A stretch of 64,000 nucleotides of DNA, from the NCBI GenBank assembly GCA_034008185.1, contig CM067109.1, positions 39,604,885-39,668,884 on the forward strand. Direction: 5' to 3'. The first letter of the stretch is position 1; each line of letters begins with the position of its first letter. The notes beneath the pieces were generated by a model. It had not been told where the DNA came from. It was given only the letters and a program-made list of their open reading frames with translations, and did not search any database. Below are positions 26,801 to 38,800 of this stretch, piece after piece. Position numbers and translations under genes: made by a program. The DNA comes from Gorsachius magnificus. Taxonomy: Eukaryota > Chordata > Aves > Pelecaniformes > Ardeidae.

Positions 26801-29800
26801 TCACATTGCCCATTTTGCTATAATCAATAGCCAAACTATAATTGATCCAGGACAGCAAGATAGACAAGTGCATTATATGAGAGCAGATAAAAGAACACAT
26901 TTTCAAACAAACTGGAATTTCATAACATTTTAATAATTCTGATAAGCTTTTCCCTGTTTGCCGATTATGTCTAGAACTGAAAGAGCTGGAATTTAAATTA
27001 TTTTTTTTAATTTGTTTAGAATGGTCAGCTGGAGTGTGTTCGGTGGATGGTGAGCGAAACAGAAGCTATTGCAGAATTAAGTTGCTCAAAGGACCACCCA
27101 AGCCTTATTCATTATGCAGGTTGCTATGGCCAGGTATGACTTTCATTTACTTTTTCAAATAGATTATCTAGATGTTCATACAAGAATTTCAGTTTAAAGC
27201 ATCTTTATAATTTTGTGGCTTTTAATTACAGGTGTTCTTAATTGGTTCAAAGAGCAAAATCTTTTTGCACTTAATCTGTGTATTTTTTTCAGTATTTTCC
27301 CTCTTACATCCTTTTTTTTCTTTTTTTTTCTTTTTTTTTTTTTTTATAAGTTTTAAGTAACGGAGAAGATTAGCTAGCATGTTAGGCCAATTTATAAATC
27401 CCAAGAACATCTAGGGAAATTAGCTGTCATGATCCTTAGGGGACTCCTAGGACACATCAGAAAATCGTCAAACATTTTGGGATAGTTCACACTGTCTTTC
27501 CAGGAGAGACTAATTTCAAAAAATTTTGGCAAATTGTGACAATTTAGGAATTCAATATACTGGAAGTGAAGTGAAGTGTGGTGAAACTTGAACATCATCT
27601 GTCTAGCTCTAGCCAGTTTTACTGAGAATTACATATAAAAATACATTGTGAACCAATCCTGTTCCACACCTAACTTATCTATAAATCTAATGATGAGAAA
27701 CCACAGAAGTACAGCATTTCAGTGCTTTGCTAATGTCTGGGGAAACATATAGCACTTAATCGCACCATATTCTCTTCCCACAAAGTCTGTTTTTCCTAAG
27801 TAGACCTTGCAATAACCCCTCTTCAAAGGACCTTCTCCAGGACCTACTATGCAAGGAATAGGGATTGGTTATTCTTCTCTAATCTCTTTGGCAGATGGGC
27901 CACTTTATCACCCAGTTTCTTCAACAGACATTAAGGATAAATGCAGAAAGCCCACTATTTTTGGGCTAATTCTTTTTTTCTCTTACTTGTTAAGAGAGAA
28001 CAAGCAAAATGTAACCACTAAGAAAATTATATTTTTCTTTCCTGTACAAGTGTGGTTGTCTCATTCAGTGCCATACAGTTACTGTGGCATGTTTCTGCTG
28101 TTAACTGATCCTGTCCAAGCATGAATTTACTGGAACGGGAGGGAAAGAAAGGGAGCAGGTTTGTAAGGCTATGGAGCTGAGGTCTACCCTTTCTCCTGCT
28201 GTTTCCATAGGCACACAGCCCCCCTTGTTTTCATGCTGTGCAAAGGTCTCCATTGCCTTTTCTCCACTCACCTATTATGCAGATGTTACTGGTGCAGGTT
28301 AGGGCCTTGTTGGATATACTAATTGATTGTGTGCTGCTTTCCATAGCAAGTTTGGCCTGTAAACCTAGCACTGAATGCAGGGAGGCTGAGCGCCAGATCA
28401 GAACTGGATTTGAGAAAGGCATGTTTGCTACTGGGAAGAAAAAGTTTGGAAGAGAAAGTTTTGTGTGAACTTACATTCATATCTTCAATTGATTAGCCTA
28501 ATTTTTTCCTCATCACTAAAGATATTTATACAAACTAAATCCAGTGAAGCTTTGTTTTTTTTCAGTGAGCTATGCTGTCTGCTGCCAGGAACAGATCTGG
28601 CACACTTTATCTAGATTCTTTTCAGAGCAGGACGGAAGCTCTACCAGTTAAGAAACACCAGCTACAATCAGCCACCCGTGAAATTTAAAAAGGTGATATA
28701 TAAATTGCTGCCAAATTTTCTTAGTTAGCTGAATGCCAAAGAAAGTTCACATGTAATGTCAATTGTCTTTTTTTTTATAATCCAGAAACATCTTGCAAAC
28801 ATGAGGGAATGTTGAGGCTGAAGGGATGCCAGACTATCTTACCCAACTGTGTTAAGAAGAAAAAACTTCGAGAAATTCAAATGCATGGTTGGCGCTATAC
28901 TCGAAGCTTTAATTTATTTTACCATTACTTACACAAGAGATAATCCATGTAAACACTGGTCTTGGCAGAATTACAAGAGTAATATTTTTACAAGGAAGAC
29001 CTGTTATTGAATCACTTTCTAAAAGAGTCAGTCCATCCATTGTTTCCCCCAGGCATTAGGCATGTGCACCATATTTTTCTTCAATAAATATCATTTAGAA
29101 TGGGCAGCCAAAGGGAGTTTGTAGCAAAGCTCCTATGTTAAAGGTCATCAAACCACAACCATGGACTGACTCCAGAGTCATCTCAAGAATATTATAATTG
29201 TCCAGTGAGAGAGGAACCTCATGAGTTCATCTGATGGAAGAGGAGAAGAGCTTAAAGTCAAGCTGTAGCCTGGTCAGCACACCTCCTAGCAAGGACTTCT
29301 TTAAGCATGGGATTATGCAAGAAGCAGCCATGGTTGTTGGCAGTCTTCTCCATGCTGGGCATAAGTCATGGTACGTGGCAGATTGTGTACCAGCTGTGTC
29401 TGGCACAGTCACCGTGTGACAGGACAGTGATGCAGTCCTAGGTGCACATAGTAGGTCCTGACTAAAAGCTTCACAGGACTGTAATTTCTTTCCAACGTGG
29501 ATGTTGTGGTAGCATGGACTGCACAGGTAAGAGGCAGAGAGTGGGAAATGCCAAGGCTTTGTTGCCTCTGAGCTCCAGAGAGTCTAGGGAGCCTTCAAGG
29601 AACCAGAACTACAGCATGGCTGAGGACCTAGAAGGTGTTCAGTGCACCACTTGGTGGTGGTGTAGTGCTGGAGAGCTCAGTGGGGAAGAGTGTGTGACAT
29701 TCAGATATGCAAATGCCTAACAATACACCTTTTTAACACCTCAGGATGTTTGCCTTTCTGTCTAATGTCATTTTTGCATTTTTGTCTTGTTCTCACTAAC

Positions 29801-32800
29801 TCCTACTCCTCTACTGGGAATGGAAACTGGGAATAGCATCTTATTTAATATTGAGTAATGGGGCTAGGATTAGCTGTAGAGTCAGTACTTTCACCACACT
29901 AATCCTTCCATTTTTAGTCCATTTAGTTGGTCTTTATTAGTTGTTCTTTCTGCTCTGAAAGCCAACTGATGGAGCCAAAGTCTGCATCCTGTCCCAAACC
30001 AGAATTTACATATTGTGACATTTTCCCAGAATCTTTTTTTAGGGACGTTTGAATTATTGTAGGTCTAGAATATGCCAGAGATATGTTAACCACTGCTACA
30101 ACATAAGACCATTGTAGGTCTCAAAATTATCAGATATAATGAATAATTCATCAGTATTTATCAGTTCCTGTTACATAACAAATATGTGATTATTTTCCAT
30201 TATCTTAATATCATTAATTTATTATCCTTAATTTTGTCTTAAAAAATTGAGTTGATGACTATAAACCTATCCCCAAGAACACTTTTCTTCCAAATACATA
30301 ATGTGTTACTAAAGTGATATATATTTTAATTTATGCTGATTTCATTTTTCCTAGATGTAAGTGAAGAAAATAGCTGTTTTCTTTTTTTTTTGTCAAGAAT
30401 GCATTTCTTAAAAAAACATAGTCATTTGAGAGAAACACCAACTGAGTAGGCCTCTGACTTTGTCACTGTGATCAGTTGATGCACAGGCAGTCCCTAAGAA
30501 CAGATGATTGCATTTAGCCATCCAGGCACTTGTTTTCCATGTTGATAAGATAAATGACTAGAAAGCATCATTTGCTCCATGCTGATCATGCTCATAAAAT
30601 TACAGAACATGCTTAACATTCTGGTCCCTATTACTTTCCAAAAAAATATATAATTTCAAAGCTATAGTTGTCTTCCAATTCTGCAGAGGAATTTTGCTAA
30701 AATATTTTTCTTTTAATTATTAAAACATAAGGGCAATTCATAGAAGGAGGGTAATCCTTCTTCACTGCTGGCCAACACCACAGGCATCTCAAGAAATTGC
30801 TTGAAAGTATTTTAAAAGGGATATGTGATCTGAAGTCATCTCTCCATGCTGGCTGTCAGCTGGATTGGGCATTCAGCCAAGGAGAAGTAAAAATACCTAT
30901 CCCTTCACCCTGTAATGAAAACAAAACTGCTGTTAAAGTGGAAATATGAAGAAGATAAGTTCCAGACAGACTAGCCCTCTGAAGTAGTAAGCAGAGACCC
31001 AGGTGCTTGAATGGGCAGAATCGTTTGGAGGAGACCTAGAAGAGTCTGAGGATCCATCTCCTTTTCCTTGACATTAAAATTTCTGTGGTACTTTTATGCA
31101 AAAAAAAAGAGGTTTATACCCAAGAGGTTTATTCCTACCTAGAATTTCCTTTCCTCATTTTTATTCTTTCTCTTTTCCTACCTGATTACTGCTCAGGCTC
31201 CTAGACATGCTTTCAGTACTGTTTTATTTAGGTACACTTCACTCTTACAGACCCATGTATGCAAAAGCTGGGAGTACAGCTGTAGTCAGCTATCCTTTAA
31301 TGGACCTCAATTTTTTGTGTAATCTATAGATTTATTCTAGATTTTCAATATGTATGACATTCAACAGGGCACAATGAAATTTAATGTGGAGAGGCATGGA
31401 AGGTTCCTAGAGAGAAAAAGATTTTTCCAAATAAACCTACTGGGGAAAATAAGAAACAAAATAAGCTGAGTGCACATATATAAACTCTCCATTGCTAGAA
31501 AAGAATACCCATATAAAAGTCTATTACACCTGTATACACACACAAAATGCAATGTTAAAAAGAATGAAGTTGAGACCTCAGTTTTGGCTTCACTTTTACT
31601 TGCAAGTTTTGCATTCCAAGACTCCCCTTCCTTCCCAACATGCAGGCACATACAAATGGTCCATTAGTCAATACACTGAGAGCTCAGCATAGAGAGATTT
31701 CCTGGTTTTAGTTGTTTTGCTTCTCATCTTGCACAACAGCCCAGAGCTGGGGCATGATAGTAGATCTGAAGAATCTAACTGCTTAGCTCTGTGATCTGCA
31801 CATGCTCCCATTTTAATTTTCCAAAGAGGCTTGTGAAGTTTCACCGAATTTAATGAGCTGATTTTCAGATTGACAGAGAGGCTGTTCTGCCTCAGGTCTC
31901 CTTTCCAACGTACAGGCATACATGCTTTTTAATGTATAATTTCTCAGAATATTTTTCCTATTAAGTCATTTTATAAAACAAATAAAGTATTTTGGCTTAT
32001 TTCCTTGAGGGGCAAAAAAAAAAAAACAACAGAGGCAGACCTATGATACACTAAGACCTACAAAGTTAAGAGAGACTGAAAAAAAGGAATTATTGGACAG
32101 TATTAGTAACAGATGACAGTACCAGTGTTCCTCTAGCACATTTAGCTTTTCATTATTTCTTATCTTTTGTGACATCTCTTTCCTCCTCCCCCTAGGAGAA
32201 AATCCTTCTGTGGCTTCTTCAGTTTATGCAAGAACAAGGGATTTCACTGGATGAAGTGGACCAGGATGGAAATACTGCTGTTCACATAGCTGCTCAACAT
32301 GGCTACCTAGGATGTATACAGGTAGAGTGTTAGCTATATCAGAAACCTCTTTGCATCAAACTTGAATGACAACAACCATTAAAGTGGTTATAGGAGACCT
32401 TACAAGTGGGAATAATTATTGATACATTAACATATACTAGAAGAAAGAACTTTAAACCAGTAGAACTCAGGCTGAAATACCAAAAAGCTCTGGGTTTTGG
32501 ATTCTATTCTCCATTATGCTATTGTTAGCCTAAAGTAACTGTTGTATTCCAAGAAGAAGGCATGATTATACTGCTTATACATAAGCAGCTAATGTGTGGT
32601 TTTATGTTACAAAAGGGCAGCCAGCGTAGATATGCATACTCTGCTTACTGTTCTGATATTTTCCTTCTGTTTCTTTTTCCAACGAATAGTTGTAGCTTTC
32701 CTGCTTAGGGGAAGTCTAAGAGATAAGTTTCTTCTATGTTGAAGGATTTCCACCTTGAGTAAACCATCCTTTCCAGACTTGTAATCTTTGAATGTATCTA

Positions 32801-35800
32801 TGCCAAACAATGCAGCATGATGGTGATTCCTAACTAATTCTTAGTGAATCAGCTTGGCCACTGAAAGCAATATAGTTCTGTTGTACAGAGCTGCTGAAAA
32901 GGGTAGTTTGTCCTCCTGAGAAGGCTTATACAGCTACGGTACTTTTGTGAGCCATATCTGAATAAAGAGATAATAAACGGTTTGGATACCTCTGCACAGT
33001 ACCAGGGTTCAATGCAGACATACCAAAAAAGCTGTAGGGTTGAACTGGGTGGCTAGGTGAAGCATCTCAACTTAGCGTTGAATTGCAGATATATCCCCTG
33101 TCCATCAAAGTTACTGGAACCATTAGTGACAGGGGCACATTTCAGTATTTTTTGTTGTTCTCACTTTGAGTGAAAGCTGTTTTGGGAAGAAATGATAATA
33201 AAATTATTCCAGAAAATTGCAGAAAGGTATTTGAGAAAGAAATTAGTCATTGGAGAAGAATAGATAAAGGAATAAATAACCATATGGCAGAAAGGCAAGA
33301 GATAGAAATCAAAGTCATCAAGTCAAGTAGGGGAGGAAAACATGTCTAAGAAGGAGTAATACTTCTCAGAGTCTGAGGACTCATGTATATATATATTTAT
33401 ATATATTTTTATATATATATATATAAAATTAAACATGTTAATCCTGTAACCACACATGAACTCTTAGGCCACTGCAAATGCAGAATATTTGTATGAGTTC
33501 AACCCTAAAAGAAATACAGCAAGTCATTTCTCATTAGCTAACCTCTTCAGAGAGCTAAATATATTTGTGCACAATTTTGTTGAATCTACAGATGCATAGC
33601 TGCTTATTATTATAGGAGTCTATTTATATATCTGGACACACAGAAGACATAACTCCATAAAAGCCAGTTTGAGAGTCTCATACAATAAAAAAAGAAAAAG
33701 AGATGACAGCTGAGCTGAATGAAGAGACTTGAAAAGAACATAGTCAAATAGATTTGGAGGACATGACCATCTCTGTATTTTCTCATTGATGGGACATGTC
33801 TTTCTTTTAAAGATGTCCTGTACAAATTCGTATGAGAATAAAATAAACACATAAAAATTCATCACATCCATGCTGAATCTAATGTTTTTATTATTTTATA
33901 GTAGACAATTGCTATGGTCAGTTGGAAAAAGTTGACAGAAGAAATGTTTATGATTTACTATTGGGGAGCACTGTTGTGGTAGGGTGTGTGCCTAGGATTG
34001 CTAACTCAACAGTGCTTCATCAAGATCTACAATGCATTTGAAGGAGAAATGAGACTGGATGATTTTGAACAGAGTGGTGACATCTGCAGGCTTTTTTCAT
34101 GGATAAAACTAAACCAAAACCAGAACAGCACTGCTTTCCCCATGAAGAATGAAGCTTAATAAATGGCTTAGAATTTTCAAGATTATTTTATTGTAGATAA
34201 ATACACAAATCAATAAGATTTTTGTATTGAAGTGAAGCCATGAGAAATTAATAATGAAAATATCTAAAGACAACAAAATTATACAATGTTAGTAATGTCA
34301 CCTCATTAACACCTCACGGTCTTAAGTGCAGTTGATGTTTTGTTGTGCTGTTAAAATAATCCCTCTGCCCAGTGAGATTATAGTTTAATTTAAAACAATG
34401 TACAGTGAATGATCTGGTAAAAAGAAAGAAGTGATACAGAAGGCAGGGAGGTTATAAGTAGCAGTACAAAAGTTGGAGAGTCGCAAGCTGTCAGTGTTTC
34501 CCCGGCCCTCTCATTTACTGTGGTTCTGAGCAGGAGACACCCTTATCATGTTCCAAATTATAAGATTGCTTTCTGCAGGGTCATAACTCTCTCTCCTTGA
34601 TCTTCTTTATTGGAAAATTATAGCAAATCTATTGACATGAGATGCAGTGCAAGACTGTTCATCAGTTTTCTTTCTGTAGAGATTTAGCAGACCAGACAGA
34701 CAACCATTCCTCTTTTCTGTCAGCAGATGTAGAGGTCTCTGTGCCTGCTGTTCCGAGTCAACAAGACCACTCCAGTCCTCAGTGGCTTACTGTCTCTGCT
34801 TCAATAAGTCAATCAAGAGCCTAACCACAGAGTTCCTCTTCTGCATGTGCATGTGTAATGTTAACGATGCTGTAGGTTTTGAATGCATTATGGTTTTGTT
34901 CAGAATTTTTTCCAAAGTGCTATGAGCAGTGTGTGTCTGAACATTGCTGAGAACATTTAGGTCCTATTCTAGTCTCTCCAGTAAAGCAAGTAGTACATAA
35001 CACTGATTATCACAAACAGATTAGAAAGAGTTTGGTCTCAATTCTTGCTTGTGTTATTGGATGGGGGTTGGATAGGGCTGTGAGCAACCTGATCTAGTTA
35101 GGGGTGTCCCTGCTCACTGCAGGGGGGTTGGACTAGATGACCTCTAGGGGTCCCTTCCAACCCAAAACATTCTATGATTCTATGAGGTCAGCATGACAGC
35201 CTTCTTTTGCCCTTTCAGTGTTCTGATAGGTAACTCAGATGTCATGCTCACAACCTTGACAGTTCTCCAGAAGCAAGCTAGGGTTCTCTGCTAGTGCTGT
35301 GAGTAACATCAGGGTATACATCAGAGTATGAGCCATTATTTTTCTTAAAGAGTGCGGACACGTATTTGAGTATCTCTTTAAAAGAAAATAGGGGGTAACC
35401 AAGCAAGTGCAAAGCAATGAGACTTCTGTCAGCATTAAAAAAAAAAAGAAAAAACAAACCCCAAAAACCCCAACCAGATTGAAAAAGTAATTGTACAGAT
35501 TTCTTTCTGCAATAAGAAATTTGTGCCTGTCTGATCTAAAGGAGTTGTTGGAAAGCATCTGCCATACCTTTCATATCCAAACATCACTTGGCTAAGGAAT
35601 CAGGACATTGAGACTGCTGTGTTGAGTGTTTTTAACTCGGGGATTCTGCTGTGGTAGGAAATTGAGAGCTAAACCACAAAAGGAGTCAGCAAATACTGTG
35701 GCAAAGACATGCCTAAAATGAGATTCTAAGGGTATATTGCAATGCTTTGCAGTGCGGAGATCCCAAGAACAGCAGATACCAAACTTGGTAAGCCATTACA

Positions 35801-38800
35801 AGCTCAATACCACCCTCTCTAATAAACTGGCTAGCAATGTATTGATGCTGCCCTGGACTCTGACATTATCTAGCGCAGGTGTCCTTTGAATTGTACTTCT
35901 TTGTGTCTTCTTTTCTAGGTCTAGAATGTGCAAAGTTAGCACAATGATCAGTAATGCATAGACAGGTGTGTCTGCAAAAGTTTATTACTGTGGCTCAATG
36001 TATATGTAAGTCCTCTGTTTTCATTTGGTGGTCCCACTCACTGTATGAATGCTGTAAGTCACGCTATGCTGTGCAAACAAATGAACAGAAAACAAATTAA
36101 TTGAGTAGAACTGCAAGGGAAGAGGAAGGAATAGTCTTTTTGTAGTGCTTCTGAACCACAGCTCACTCTTCTCTGTTATCCTTTCACCTGAGTGATAGAT
36201 TTTAGTGGTATGTGTTTTGAGTTCACGGTGCATATAGACTTATCAGTGACTGGCTTTTAAAAATCACTGGCTTAGATCAGCTTTTTCAAGCATTTTCTTC
36301 AGGACTGCTTTGTGTCCAGCTGTTCTTGTGGTTGACCAGAAGAACGTTACCACAGCAGAGAGTTACACTTACAGGTGTCAATGTTTCCTTTTGTGTTTTT
36401 ACAGACATTGGTTGAATATGGAGCAAATGTCACCATGCAAAACCACGTGGGAGAGAAACCCTCACAAAGTGCTGAACGACACGGGCACACTATGTGTTCC
36501 CGCTATTTAGTGGTTGTGGAGACGTGTATGTCGTTGGCTTCTCAGGTGGTCAAGCTAACGAAGCAGCTGAAGGAGTAAGTGTTTCATTGTTAGCAGAGGG
36601 ATCATTCTTAATAGCCTACTTTGTCTTCAATTTATTAGCAGTATCTGTTTTCTGCTTCTTATATATGATATTTTCAAGTTGTACTTCTACCTTTTTTTTC
36701 CACTTTTTCTTGCTCTCAAGCATTTTAAGACTTCACGTTTAGCAGCCCAGTTTTTCAGCTTTGTGGCAGTTTGCTGTGAACATAGGTGAAGGGAGCAGGA
36801 GTGGAAAAGGGTATGTATGAAGCTCTCCATTCCCTTTTCCCTTTGCATACCTTGGGATCACATTATTGCTGATTATAATTTCTGTTCACATAGCATGCTT
36901 TTACATACAGTGAGGGGCTCTTCCCAGTTACAGTTCTGGGTGTTGATGTTGGGAAGAATAATGGAAATAGTAGTTGGAGGGGGTTTTTTGGACTTGGAAG
37001 GTCACCAAAACCCACAATGGCTACTCAGGAAATACCTTATGGTCTTTTTTTTCTTCATAGGAGCTGGTTTTAATATTTTAGTATGGTGTGCTGGTTTGGG
37101 CTTGAATGGAGTTAATTTTCTTTAACAGTAGCTACTATGGGGCTATGTTTGGGATTTGTGCTGAAAACAATGTTGGTGATGCAGAGATGTTTTTGTTACT
37201 GCTGAGCAGCGCTTACACAGAGCCAAGGCCTTTTCTGCTTCTCACCTCACCCCACCAGCAAGTAGGCTGGGGGTGCACGAGAAGCTGGGAGAGGGCACAG
37301 CAGGGACAGCTGACCCCAACTGGCCAAAGGGATATTCCATACCATATGATGTCATGCTCAGCATAGAAAGCTGGGGGAAGAAGGAGGAAGGGGAGGACGT
37401 TCAGAGTGATGGCGTTTTTCTTCCCAAGTCACCGTTATGTGTGATGGAACCCTGTTTTCCTGGAGATGGCTGAACATCCGCCTGCTGGTGGGAAGCAGTG
37501 AATGAATTCCTTGCTTTGCTTTGCTTGCGTACTTGGCTTTTGCTTTACCTGTTAAACTGTCTTTATCTCAGCCCACGAGTTTTCTCACTTTTACCCTTAC
37601 AACTCTCTCCCCCATCCCACCAAGGGGGAGAGAGTGAGTGGCTGCATGGTGCTTAGTTCCTGGCTGGGGTTAAACCACAACATACAGTTTTTCATAAAAG
37701 TTCTATAAAGGGCCTATTATTTTGAAACATGAATTTATGTAATTGCTTGCTTTTATTGTAGGTGCAGTTACTGTGATTTAGCAAGTCAATAGGCTCATAA
37801 GGTGAGAATCTTAGAAACCGTCAGCACTGGCCTAGTGTTCCAACTTAGATACATAATCAAGAGCTTGCCAGGTACCTCAGGCCATGAAAATAGCTTCTGA
37901 CAAACCCATGTTTAGAGGGGACGGTATCATTTTATGCAAGCAGTGTGTGGGTAATTGTAATGTGTATAAAATACAAGACTGTTAGCAGGGGAGCTGCAGG
38001 GGTGGCCTCTGTGAGAACAGGTGAGGGGCTGCCCTTTTCCAGACCACAACTGGTTCCAGCCAGCTCCACAACACACCCGCTGTGGGACACAGCTAGGCCC
38101 ATCAATCACATTGGTGGCACCTCTGTGAAAGCATATTTGAGAAAGGGCAGAAAATGACAGAGAGGAGGAAGGAACAGAAGAATGACAAACAGAGGGAACA
38201 ACAAGGTCAGAGGAGCAAGAGGTGCATCATGGTGGAGCAGGCACACCCCCAAAGGGACTGTGGCCCATGGAGTATCCATGCTGGAACAGGTACACCTCTT
38301 GAAAGGACTGTAGCCCATGGATAAGCCCACACCAGAGCTGGTGCTTCTCTGAATGGACTGCTGTCTGTAAAGGACCTGCACTAGAGCACAGGAAAAAGTA
38401 AAAAAAGGAGCAGAGAGAAACTGCCTCACACAAACCCTGACCTGTGCTGCTCATTGCCTCGCTGAGAAGACTGCGTGGAACTGGCAGCAATGACAGGAGG
38501 GGAAGAGAGGTGCCTGGAGTGGAGCCTGAGAATGGGAGAGAAGAGGGGCTTGGAGTCCAGATGAACCTGGGAGGGAAGTTGAGCCTGGAATAGAGGAGGA
38601 TAGGTGTTTTAAATGTCTGTCCTTTTTTGCTTCCCAATACCTGAATCAATAATGAAATATTTATGCTAGTTGGCAATGAATTAAGTTAAATTCCCCAAGC
38701 TGAGTCTCTTTTGCCCATCACAGTCATTGGTAAGTGATCTCCCTGTCTTCATCTTGACTGACGAGATTTTTGCCTCTATTCTTCCTGTTTTCTGCTTGCA

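Larger units (their letters stand above)
19775..27019 (+). other. SNCAIP intron between exons C and D (7.2 kb)
   Basis: The intron starts GTACCT and ends TTTGTTTAG. More than half is CR1 sequence (20413-24640). The flanking parts, 19775-20379 and 24641-27019, are AT-rich with no recognisable features. Confidence 0.85.
32322..36404 (+). other. SNCAIP intron between exons E and F (4.1 kb)
   Basis: The intron runs from GTAGAG to TTTTTACAG. It contains an alternating AT tract (33385-33426) and a sense CR1 tail (35063-35185). The remainder is AT-rich without recognisable genes. Confidence 0.83.

Noticed and set aside
36817..37473. Open frames of 66-102 codons over the first LTR
   Set aside because: They overlap LTR sequence, which is noncoding, and show no retroviral protein motif.
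38106..38676. Minus-strand open frames of 107-149 codons over the second LTR
   Set aside because: They are antisense to an LTR with internal tandem units; length is explained by the repeats.
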